Positions 7,295 through 13,643 of a DNA stretch of 51,797 nt are shown here, piece by piece. Each line of letters opens with the position of its first letter. Position 1 is the stretch's first letter. The position numbers and the translations under genes are program-made. The DNA is taken from contig JALHPF010000036.1 in the NCBI GenBank assembly GCA_022842595.1, positions 1-51,797 on the forward strand, in the 5' to 3' direction. Below the pieces are notes generated by a model. That model was not told where the DNA came from. It made no database searches and saw only the letters and a program-made list of their open reading frames with translations. The stretch is from Rubrivivax sp. GTDB taxonomy: Bacteria > Pseudomonadota > Gammaproteobacteria > Burkholderiales > Burkholderiaceae_C.

Positions 7295-7705
7295 CTAAGC
7301 TCCGAATTGAGTGAGTGGATCGTCTTCGACAGCCGGGGCTGCGGTAACGCGACCCCGGCTGGCAGGTGTGAGGCCAAAGGCCGTGAGTAGGCGCAGCGCG
7401 GCAGCGGCGGCATCGCTGTACTGGCGCAGCAGCGGATTGCCTTTCGCGCCTTCGTGGCGAGTGGGGATCGTGAAGCCGACCTTGTGAATGGCGTCCCACA
7501 GTTCCTCGACCATTGCAAGGCTGCGAGCGCATAGCAGCAGCGCGGGCAAGTCCGTCTCCGCGATGGTGCCCAGCGTGACACCGCGCTGGCCTACGGCCTG
7601 CCAGTGCTTCTTGACGGTGGCTGGCGTGCCGGGTGGTGGTGCCGGAAGCGTGACGAGCATTTGCTCGGGCTTCTTGATGCTTCGCTTGTGAATTCGGGTT
7701 GCCAT
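7295..7705 (-). CDS. P27-family phage terminase small subunit
   Basis: 136 residues. The layout fits P27-type small terminases: a basic start, a Pro-rich linker (PAPPPGTPATVKKHW), a helical core (TDLPALLLCARSLAMVEELW), then NPLLRQYSDAAAAALRLLTA followed by FGLTPASRGRV, which is the family's hallmark ending. Small terminases recognise the packaging site and load the large terminase motor. The large subunit is absent here, so the element would have to borrow one from a helper phage. The gene starts 78 bases after the end of the upstream unknown gene and is followed almost directly by the 96-residue gene. Confidence 0.85.
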   Translation of the reverse strand: MATRIHKRSIKKPEQMLVTLPAPPPGTPATVKKHWQAVGQRGVTLGTIAETDLPALLLCARSLAMVEELWDAIHKVGFTIPTRHEGAKGNPLLRQYSDAAAAALRLLTAFGLTPASRGRVTAAPAVEDDPLTQFGA

Positions 7706-7783
7706 GTGATGCGTTCCAAATTGGTTTGATGGTCTGCCCGCCCAAACGTAGGGGCCGCGGCGGTGCTGGGTGTTCGGGACTTC

Positions 7784-8176
7784 CTACTTTTGAGCACACC
7801 CCCCTTTCCGCCCGGGCTTGGGCGATGCGCGAACAGGTGTGGGCGATGCTGCTTCCGGCTGCGCTGCATAACGCTCGAACAAAGCAGAACGCGACTGCAC
7901 CACAGCGGAAGGGACTATCGGCGTGCTGCGGGCCATGCCCGTCTGTGGGCTGATCCAGTGCAGCGCGGCCAGCCCCTGCCTGACGCCCCACCACCGCTCG
8001 GCCCAGTCGGCCAGATCGCGGCCCAGTACACGACGCAGATCGCGCAAGGTGCGCACCGTGGGGTCGAGCAGTGCGGCCTGAATTGCCATCTGCTTCGATG
8101 TGAGCATGTGTCGGTCGGAAGGGTCGGGCTGCAACTGATATCCGCGCTTGCCGTAGCTGCCGTGATGCTTAGACAT
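7784..8176 (-). CDS. Unknown protein between replication and packaging genes
   Basis: I start it at the ATG at 8176 (MSKHHGSYGKRGYQLQPD), giving 130 residues; the frame continues upstream into repeat-rich sequence. Visible features are a basic N-terminus, a helical middle (KQMAIQAALLDPTVRTLRDL) with RVLGRDLADWAERWW, and a Pro/Lys-rich tail. It matches no family I know. It follows the primase-helicase gene after a 132-base gap that holds short tandem repeats. Confidence 0.6.
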   Translation of the reverse strand: MSKHHGSYGKRGYQLQPDPSDRHMLTSKQMAIQAALLDPTVRTLRDLRRVLGRDLADWAERWWGVRQGLAALHWISPQTGMARSTPIVPSAVVQSRSALFERYAAQPEAASPTPVRASPKPGRKGGCAQK

Positions 8177-8267
8177 GGTTGATTCCTTGGTGGCCTGTTC
8201 CTGAGTGGTGTGGTAGCCCTGGCCCATAAAAGGGCCCGGGGCCACCACCACACGGTGAGTAGCCTTG

Positions 8268-8303
8268 GGCCACTGGGGCCACCACCGAGGCCACCGAGGC
8301 CAC
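8268..8303 (+). repeat. Cluster of GGCCAC direct repeats (possible iterons)
   Basis: GGCCAC occurs at 8268, 8277, 8289 and 8298, with spacings of 9, 12 and 9 bases, and once more at 8240. Next to it is a hairpin GGCCC ATAAAA GGGCC (about 8221-8236) with an A/T-rich loop. The cluster sits in the gap directly downstream of the primase-helicase gene, a plausible place for a replication origin or packaging site. Confidence 0.4.
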
Positions 8304-8308
8304 TCGCC

Positions 8309-10384
8309 TCACAAGGCCTGCTCGCTCAGCCATTGCCGGCCCTCCTTTGTGACCTTCCAACACTTCGAGCGATTCGGGCCAAGGTCGAATGCGAGCCAGC
8401 CACGCTTCTGGCAACGGGCCAGCAGGTCCTGATTTCGCTGGCGCGCACCGCCCATCAACGCGACGACCATGTTGCTGGTCGCGCCTGGGTCTGCCCGTAG
8501 CATGCCCAGCAGCTTTGCCGCCAGTACCGCGTCGCCGCGTTCTTGTGCTTCCGCCCGCTGCGCCTCTTTGGCTGCCTGTACTTCTGCCGCGTCGAGCCTT
8601 TCGAAATCCGCCTTTGCCAGCAGCAGAGGGCCATCCCGCTCGAACAGGTGCATCCCGAGACTGGCCGAATAGTTGTGCTTGACGTGCTTGAACACTGCGA
8701 AGCGACCGACCGTGTCGTGCGTGGCCGGCAAACCGTACAGATGCGCATCCTTCTGGCCGAGGTTGACCAGCACCGCCACCGAACGGGCGTTATCCGTGAT
8801 GCTGCTGGCACCCCGCACACTGCCGGCGTTGATTTCGTCGATGCTGGCCCACTGCGCAGCCTTGTGCATGTGATGCAGCAGCAGCACCGCACAGCCGGCC
8901 TCGTTGGCGAGCTTGCCCAGAATCCCCATGTAGGCGGCCATCTCTGGGGGGCTCGACTCTTCTAGGTGATGCGTGTAGGCCACTGGGTCAACCACCAGCA
9001 GGCGGACGCCCTGCTCGCGCAGCAGCTTCGCCAGCCAGCTAACGCGGTCTGTGGCTTCGGGAGTCCCCCACTTGCCTTCCTTGGTGACCAGCAGCCAGCG
9101 CAGCGCGTCGCCAGCCACGGCGCTGACGTGCAGGTTTGTGCGCACGAGGTCGAGGTCGTAGAGCGCACCTTCGACACCGCCCCGCAGACGCTCGTACATC
9201 GCGTGCAGCCGACCATGAATGGTCTGCCGGTCGTCCTCGTAAGACAGATACATGCACCGCCGCGCCTTGCGAGCGACGAACGGGCCGAACTTGCTGCCTG
9301 TACTGACTGCGAGCAGGATGTGCAAAGCCAGCGAACTCTTGCTGACGCCACCCGGGCCCGCCAGGACCGCCACCTTGCCGAGGGGGCACAGCCCTTCGAC
9401 CACGAAGTCCAGCGGCTTCGGCTGGGTGTCGAGAAACGCTCCGATGGCGGTGCTGGCCCAGAACGCCTCGGGGTCGTCGAGAACATCGGGTGCAGCTTCC
9501 GGCTGCAGATGCCCTTCTTCTCGCAGGTACTGCACAAGCCCCGAGTACGTGAGTTCGTCGTGGCTGGTCGACATGCACTTGACCCCCGCGTGCGCGTGCC
9601 CGTTGTGGTGCGCCTCATAGAAGATGGTCTTGCTGTCGGTCTCGGTTGTGTGCTGGTGGGCCCAGGGGCATTCGATGTAGTGCTCGCCAGCCTTCTTCCC
9701 TTTCTGCTTATAGAGCCCGGCGCGGCGCACGGCCTGCAGCACGGGGTCCAGGCGCTCTAGCGGGATGTCGGCGGCGGTCGGGCGGGCGGGGTCGCTGGCG
9801 GCCTTTTGGGTGCCCGCCGAGGGGGTAGTCGCCGCGCCGGGAGCGTGGCGCTGCCAGGGCGGCTTCTGGCCCGCCACATGGGCCGGCAGGTACATCGCCT
9901 GAGCCATGGTCCATGAAGCCTTGTCCAGCCAGTCGCCCACACCGGCCAGTTCGGCAGCGGCGCGCGTAGTGGTCTTGAGCACATCCTCGTCGGTGATGGG
10001 TTCGGCCAGCGGCAGCAAGATGCGATACCGCGGTGCTTGTTCCGTGTGGCTGGCTGTCGTGTAGACCCAGTGCGCCCGACCGGCCTTGTTGAGCTTCCGG
10101 GCTGCGGCCGCCGGCGGTGGAGGCGTCTCCTGGCCCTTGCCTGCCTCGATGTCGAGCGTGAGCAGCGTCCGAGCCTTGACGTTGGCACCGTCGCGCACTG
10201 CTGGCTTGACCACACCACCGACCAAGTACGGAAGCTGAATTTTCCCTGCGGCCGACTGAATCTCTGTGGCTTCGCGCCACTCTGCGACGAATTTCTCGAA
10301 TGTTTTGTAGGAGAGGTTCTTTCCCCGTTTGTTCCTGACGCCGCCAGACGCGACTACGAATACCTCAAACTGTGACGTTTCCAA
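8309..10384 (-). CDS. Primase-helicase (AEP-like domain plus RepA-like RecA-fold ATPase)
   Basis: The 691-residue product appears to be a fused replication protein. The N-terminal half has primase/polymerase-like motifs: TLLTLDIE (D78, E80) and TTASH (109-113) followed by APRYRILLPL. Residues 238-275 contain a Cys/His cluster (ECPWAHQH... VKC) that may bind zinc. Residues 330-560 form a RecA-type ATPase of the RepA/AAA_25 kind: Walker A GPGGVSKSS at 343-351, YLSYED at 379-384, Walker B LLVVDPVA at 462-469, then LLLHHMHK. A C-terminal winged-helix-like tail follows. It would replicate the element's own DNA. It lies 34 bases downstream of a small regulator gene and is the largest gene of the module. 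Confidence 0.8.
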   Translation of the reverse strand: METSQFEVFVVASGGVRNKRGKNLSYKTFEKFVAEWREATEIQSAAGKIQLPYLVGGVVKPAVRDGANVKARTLLTLDIEAGKGQETPPPPAAAARKLNKAGRAHWVYTTASHTEQAPRYRILLPLAEPITDEDVLKTTTRAAAELAGVGDWLDKASWTMAQAMYLPAHVAGQKPPWQRHAPGAATTPSAGTQKAASDPARPTAADIPLERLDPVLQAVRRAGLYKQKGKKAGEHYIECPWAHQHTTETDSKTIFYEAHHNGHAHAGVKCMSTSHDELTYSGLVQYLREEGHLQPEAAPDVLDDPEAFWASTAIGAFLDTQPKPLDFVVEGLCPLGKVAVLAGPGGVSKSSLALHILLAVSTGSKFGPFVARKARRCMYLSYEDDRQTIHGRLHAMYERLRGGVEGALYDLDLVRTNLHVSAVAGDALRWLLVTKEGKWGTPEATDRVSWLAKLLREQGVRLLVVDPVAYTHHLEESSPPEMAAYMGILGKLANEAGCAVLLLHHMHKAAQWASIDEINAGSVRGASSITDNARSVAVLVNLGQKDAHLYGLPATHDTVGRFAVFKHVKHNYSASLGMHLFERDGPLLLAKADFERLDAAEVQAAKEAQRAEAQERGDAVLAAKLLGMLRADPGATSNMVVALMGGARQRNQDLLARCQKRGWLAFDLGPNRSKCWKVTKEGRQWLSEQAL

Positions 10385-10417
10385 GTGAGACCCCTCTAGT
10401 TATTTGCCGGTTCGAAG

Positions 10418-10657
10418 TTATTCCGGCGAGGGGTTACGAAGATTCTTGCGGAAGTGGGCCGGCTCCTTGGCATTGAGGCCGGCAATGAAGGCGTCCACGT
10501 CCCGCTTCTTGTAGGCGCGGCGGGTGCCGAGCCACACGTGGGGCACCTCTGCTGCCTCTAGCAGCTTGCGGGTGCGGCCCCGGCTGCGTCCCAGTAGCGT
10601 GGCGACGTAGGTGGTGTCGACAAAGCGGTCGCCTTCGGGTATCTTGATATTGGTCAT
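10418..10657 (-). CDS. Small excisionase/MerR-type DNA-binding protein
   Basis: 79 residues from the ATG at 10657, with GGAG 7 bases upstream. The sequence FVDTTYVATLLGRSRGRTRK followed by VWLGTRRAYKKRDVDAFIAG is a winged helix-turn-helix of the excisionase/MerR type: a recognition helix, a basic wing and the DVDAFI helix. Such proteins act as excisionases or as regulators of replication genes in satellites and plasmids. It stands just upstream of the primase-helicase gene, and a perfect palindrome lies about 95 bases upstream of its start. Confidence 0.75.
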   Translation of the reverse strand: MTNIKIPEGDRFVDTTYVATLLGRSRGRTRKLLEAAEVPHVWLGTRRAYKKRDVDAFIAGLNAKEPAHFRKNLRNPSPE

Positions 10658-10751
10658 TTGATGCTCCGTTGGGTTTCTGGCGGAAATACAAACGGGCAGC
10701 TCCTGGCAACCCATTCGTCTACAGTATGTAGCCCACGGGTCTATATGCAAT

Positions 10752-10766
10752 GATACCGACGGTATC
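10752..10766. promoter_or_regulatory. 15-bp perfect palindrome, candidate operator
   Basis: GATACCGACGGTATC is a perfect inverted repeat centred on A10759, within A/T-rich sequence (CTATAT on both sides) in the 224-base gap between the two small regulator genes. It is well placed to control leftward transcription of the 79-residue regulator and the primase-helicase. Either of the two neighbouring DNA-binding proteins could be its ligand; this is inferred from position. Confidence 0.5.
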
Positions 10767-10881
10767 GGCTATATTGATTCTCGGACGAATCTCGCCAAGT
10801 TATTGCCCAGGTCGGGAATAATCGCGTTGGGGCCAAGTGGCTGGCGGCGCTACCGACCCGCCGGCTGGCCCAGGTGCGCGC

Positions 10882-11085
10882 CTACCGCGGTGCGGTGAGG
10901 GTGCCGCCGTCGCGTTCGGTGCGGGCAGCAAAGCGGGCCAGTTCGCCCACGCTGACCAGCCTGCGGCGGCCGATCTTGGCGGTCTTGAGCCGGTCGGTCC
11001 TGACCAAGCGGTAGAACGTCATGCGGCTGATGCTCAGGCGCAGGCAGGCCCGCTCGATGGAGATGAAGAGTTCTGGCTCCGACAC
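10882..11085 (-). CDS. Small helix-turn-helix protein (AlpA/excisionase-like)
   Basis: I choose the GTG at 11085 because TAGGAGC lies 9 bases upstream; a TTG at 11118 would add 11 residues. The 67-residue product has ELFISIERACLRLSISRMTF followed by YRLVRTDRL and KTAKIGRRRLVSVGELARFA, the pattern of AlpA/excisionase-type winged helix proteins that bind DNA near attachment sites or activate element genes. It is the second such protein in the module. It is separated by a terminator from the gene at 11186-11668, so it has its own promoter. Confidence 0.72.
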   Translation of the reverse strand: MSEPELFISIERACLRLSISRMTFYRLVRTDRLKTAKIGRRRLVSVGELARFAARTERDGGTLTAPR

Positions 11086-11151
11086 GGCTGTTGCTCCTAG
11101 ATGCGTTGGGGTACGCAATCGTTTAGCGGGGTCGGTATGCCGTGCGGGGTC

Positions 11152-11176
11152 AAAAAATAGGGCCCGTGGTGGGCCC
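11152..11176 (-). terminator. Terminator of the leftward 160-residue gene
   Basis: On the minus strand GGGCCC (11176-11171), a 5-base loop, GGGCCC (11165-11160) and then TATTTTTT. It lies 10 bases past the stop codon of the gene at 11186-11668 and separates it from the next leftward gene. Confidence 0.75.
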
Positions 11177-11185
11177 GTGCTGGCG

Positions 11186-11668
11186 TTACTTGCTGCCTAG
11201 GCTGCCGGCGCGGCCCAGGTAGACCCAGCCCTTGAGCAAACCACGGCGGCGCGAGCCGAGCATGTAGAGCCCGGGCTTGACCTCGAAGATGGCCGTGCTG
11301 CTGCGGCCTGCTGCGATGGCGGCGGCAACGGCAGCCTCTTGGGAGTCGTACTTCTGGGGGTCCACCATGCCGGTGACGGCCGGCACGAGGTCCGGCGTTG
11401 TGGTGCCCGCTTTGCGGGGCATCCGCTTGGGGGCAGCCAGGAAGGTGTCGACGTCTGCGGCCAGTTGCTCGCGGTCGGCCGCGGGCAGGGGCTTGGTCCT
11501 CTTAGCAGGCGTGGGCTTGAGCGTGCCCGTGGTGGCGTCGAGCTTGAGCACCTTTGCGGTGCTGGGTGCCTTGGCTGCGGCCTTGCTGGCCTTGAGGCTG
11601 GGCTTGCGTTTGCCACCACCGAGGATGGCGATGGCGGTGTCGAGGTGGCGGGTGTCGATGGTGGACAT
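11186..11668 (-). CDS. Unknown basic, Ala/Lys-rich protein next to the attachment-site tRNA
   Basis: 160 residues from the ATG at 11668, with AAGGAG 9 bases upstream. The N-terminal half is a low-complexity Ala/Lys/Pro-rich region (KPSLKASKAAAKAPSTAK) like a disordered basic linker. The C-terminal half is folded-looking, with FEVKPGLYMLGSRRRGLLKG. I recognise no family. It is the first gene of the module after the tRNA, the place where an integrase would be expected, but it has no recombinase motif. It may bind DNA through its basic region. The gene has its own terminator. Confidence 0.6.
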   Translation of the reverse strand: MSTIDTRHLDTAIAILGGGKRKPSLKASKAAAKAPSTAKVLKLDATTGTLKPTPAKRTKPLPAADREQLAADVDTFLAAPKRMPRKAGTTTPDLVPAVTGMVDPQKYDSQEAAVAAAIAAGRSSTAIFEVKPGLYMLGSRRRGLLKGWVYLGRAGSLGSK

Positions 11669-11767
11669 GGTGCGGGCTCCTTGCGGCGGTGTTGCCGTGC
11701 CTGAAGGTTCAGTCCGCTATCGGGAACCATCCAAGACGATGCCCTATGAGCCCGCTGGGGCATCCGC

Positions 11768-11803
11768 TGCACTTAGGCTGCACTTAAGGCCCGGATGCAC
11801 TTA
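11768..11803 (+). repeat. Three direct copies of TGCACTTA beside the tRNA
   Basis: TGCACTTA occurs at 11768-11775, 11779-11786 and 11796-11803. The cluster lies between the 160-residue gene and tRNA-Val, about 75 bases from the tRNA 3' end. Short direct repeats at this place resemble integrase arm-type sites or regulator sites. No copy at the other end of the module was found by eye. Confidence 0.45.
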
Positions 11804-11839
11804 CGGAAAAGCCCCGCAACAAAGCCCAGCCAGAAAAGA

Positions 11840-11874
11840 AAAAGCCCCGTAAATCAACGACTTACGAGGCTTTT
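11840..11874 (-). terminator. Terminator following tRNA-Val (works both ways)
   Basis: AAAAGCC (11840-11846) pairs with GGCTTTT (11868-11874), and CGTAA (11848-11852) with TTACG (11862-11866), with a one-base mismatch between the two stem parts. It begins 4 bases past the 3' end of the minus-strand tRNA, so it is its likely transcription terminator. The A and T tracts make it bidirectional. Confidence 0.75.
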
Positions 11875-11877
11875 GTC

Positions 11878-11952
11878 TGGTGGGCGGTGCAGGGCTTGAA
11901 CCTGCGACCCCTGCCGTGTGAAGGCAGTGCTCTACCGCTGAGCTAACCGCCC
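11878..11952 (-). tRNA. tRNA-Val (anticodon CAC)
   Basis: On the minus strand the gene reads from G11952 to the encoded CCA at 11880-11878, 75 bases. The 7-bp acceptor stem GGGCGGT / ACCGCCC, D arm, anticodon stem CTGCC / GGCAG with loop TTCACAC (anticodon CAC, reading GTG), and T arm GCAGG-TTCAAGC-CCTGC all pair. The accessory DNA to its left starts directly 3' of it, so the tRNA 3' end is the probable attachment site. The matching second att copy is not within the window. Confidence 0.95.
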
Positions 11953-12021
11953 GGAATCTCTGGCGGCGAAGAGGCAAAATTCAGTCTCATCGCGCGCACC
12001 GGTGATCCGGTAAGCCTCAGA

Positions 12022-12738
12022 TTATGCCACGGCCGCGGGGCGCCAGATCGACTTGCCGCCGCAGGCTTTGTCCAGATCGACCAGTGCGGCTTCGTGGGCT
12101 TGCAGCTCCTCGGCCGCCGCAGCCAGCACGGGCAGCTGGAAAGCAGCCAGATCCACCTGAGGCAAGTCGATGCGTACACCCGCTTCGTCGTGGCTTTCCA
12201 CGACCAGTGCGTCCTGGCCGCGGGTCAGGCGGATGTACACCTCGGCCAGCAACCCGGCGTCGAGCAGCGCACCGTGCAGGTCGCGGCCCGAGTTGTCCAC
12301 TTCGAGCCGCTTGCACAGCGCGTCCAGCGAATTGCTCTTGCCAGGGAATATCTCGCGCGCCATCAGCAGGCTGTCGGTGACTTTGGCCACGTGCCGGCGC
12401 ATCGGCGGCAGGCCCAGCCTTGCAAGTTCCGCGTCCAGGAAGCCCAGGTCGAAGGCCGCGTTGTGGATGACGATTTCCGCGTCCTTCACGAAGGCCAGCA
12501 GGTCTTTCGCGATGTCGGCGAACAAGGGCTTGTCGGCCAGGAATTCGTCGGTGATGCCGTGCACGCGCACCGCATCCGGGTGGCTGCTGCGTTGCGGGTT
12601 CACGTAGTGGTGGAATCGGCTGCCCGGGCCCTCGGTGAAGCGCCGGTCCACCATCTCGATGCAGCCGATCTCGATGATGCGGTCGCCCTGCTCGGCGGCC
12701 AGGCCGGTGGTTTCGGTGTCCAGGAAGATCTGTCTCAT
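12022..12738 (-). CDS. dnaQ: DNA polymerase III epsilon subunit (3'-5' proofreading exonuclease)
   Basis: 238 residues. The DEDDh exonuclease motifs are all present: FLDTETTG with D7 and E9, HNAAFDLGFL with D97, and HGALLD with H155 and D160. It removes misincorporated bases as part of the polymerase III core, together with the alpha and theta subunits. The C-terminal ~60 residues, variable between species, would hold the alpha-binding segment. Its ATG overlaps the stop of lgt (ATGA), so it is translated from the lgt message. tRNA-Val follows 70 bases downstream on the same strand. Confidence 0.95.
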   Translation of the reverse strand: MRQIFLDTETTGLAAEQGDRIIEIGCIEMVDRRFTEGPGSRFHHYVNPQRSSHPDAVRVHGITDEFLADKPLFADIAKDLLAFVKDAEIVIHNAAFDLGFLDAELARLGLPPMRRHVAKVTDSLLMAREIFPGKSNSLDALCKRLEVDNSGRDLHGALLDAGLLAEVYIRLTRGQDALVVESHDEAGVRIDLPQVDLAAFQLPVLAAAAEELQAHEAALVDLDKACGGKSIWRPAAVA

Positions 12739-13553
12739 GTGCGTGCCTGCAGGTTCATCTGATTGCGTTGCCCGCACCACCACCATGCGCCGGCGCCGAT
12801 GACGATCATCGGAATGCACAGCCACTGGCCCATGCTCATGTTCAGCGCCAGCAGACCCAGGAAGCTGTCGGGCTCGCGGAAGTATTCGGCCACGAAACGC
12901 AGCACGCCGTAGCCGAACAGGAAGGCAAAAGCCACCTGCCCCGTCGGCCGCTGCTTGCGGCTGTACAGCCACAGCAGCACGAAGAGCAGCAGGCCTTCCA
13001 GCAGGAACTGGTACAGCGGCGAGGGGTGGCGCGGGATCATGCTGCCGCTCTGCGGAAAGGCCATCGCCCAGGGCAGGCTGGCGTCGGCCTGGCGGCCCCA
13101 GAGTTCGCCATTGATGAAGTTGCCCAGCCGTCCCGAGGCCAGGCCGGTGGGTACACAAGGCGCCACCACGTCCATCACTTCCAGGAATGTGCGGCCACGG
13201 CTGCGGCCGTACAGCGCCATGGCCACGATCACGCCCAGCAGCCCGCCGTGGAAAGACATGCCGCCGCGCCAGACCATCAGGATCTCGAGCGGGTTGGCCA
13301 GGTAGTCGCCGGGCTTGTAGAACAGCGCATAGCCGATGCGCCCGCCGATGACGACGCCCAGCACGCCGTAGAACAGCATGTCCTCGATGTCGCGGCGTTG
13401 CCAGCCCGCGGCCGCGAAATGCGGCAGCCGCACGCGTCGCGCGCCCAGGAACAGGAACAGGCCGAAGGCGGCCAGGTACGTCAGGCCGTACCAGTTGATG
13501 TTGATCGGCCCCAGCGACAGCGCCACGGGGTCGAACTGCGGATGCACGAGCAT
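12735..13553 (-). CDS. lgt: Prolipoprotein diacylglyceryl transferase
   Basis: 272 residues from the ATG at 13553 (MLVHPQFDPVALSLGPI), the standard start of the family. It transfers diacylglycerol from phosphatidylglycerol to the lipobox Cys of prolipoproteins in the inner membrane. Seven or so membrane segments are evident. Hallmarks are GGMSFHGG (97-104, with the conserved His) and GRLGNFINGELWG (141-153, with the essential Arg), followed by HPSPLYQ. It is divergent from ilvD with a 90-base gap, and couples to dnaQ through a 4-base overlap. Confidence 0.96.
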   Translation of the reverse strand: MLVHPQFDPVALSLGPININWYGLTYLAAFGLFLFLGARRVRLPHFAAAGWQRRDIEDMLFYGVLGVVIGGRIGYALFYKPGDYLANPLEILMVWRGGMSFHGGLLGVIVAMALYGRSRGRTFLEVMDVVAPCVPTGLASGRLGNFINGELWGRQADASLPWAMAFPQSGSMIPRHPSPLYQFLLEGLLLFVLLWLYSRKQRPTGQVAFAFLFGYGVLRFVAEYFREPDSFLGLLALNMSMGQWLCIPMIVIGAGAWWWCGQRNQMNLQART

Positions 13554-13643
13554 CGGTATCGCTCCAGACTGCAAACCTGGCATTGTCCATGCACCGCCTG
13601 CGGCGCCCGATAAACTCGTAGGCTGACCACACGAGGCCCTGCC

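Noticed and set aside
8221..8303. CRISPR array
   Set aside because: The GGCCAC repeats are only six bases long with 3-6-base spacers, so this is not a CRISPR. No CRISPR-like array was seen anywhere in the window.
11669..11877. Integrase gene expected beside tRNA-Val
   Set aside because: No recombinase motifs on either strand; the nearest gene (11186-11668) has no catalytic Tyr or Ser recombinase signature.
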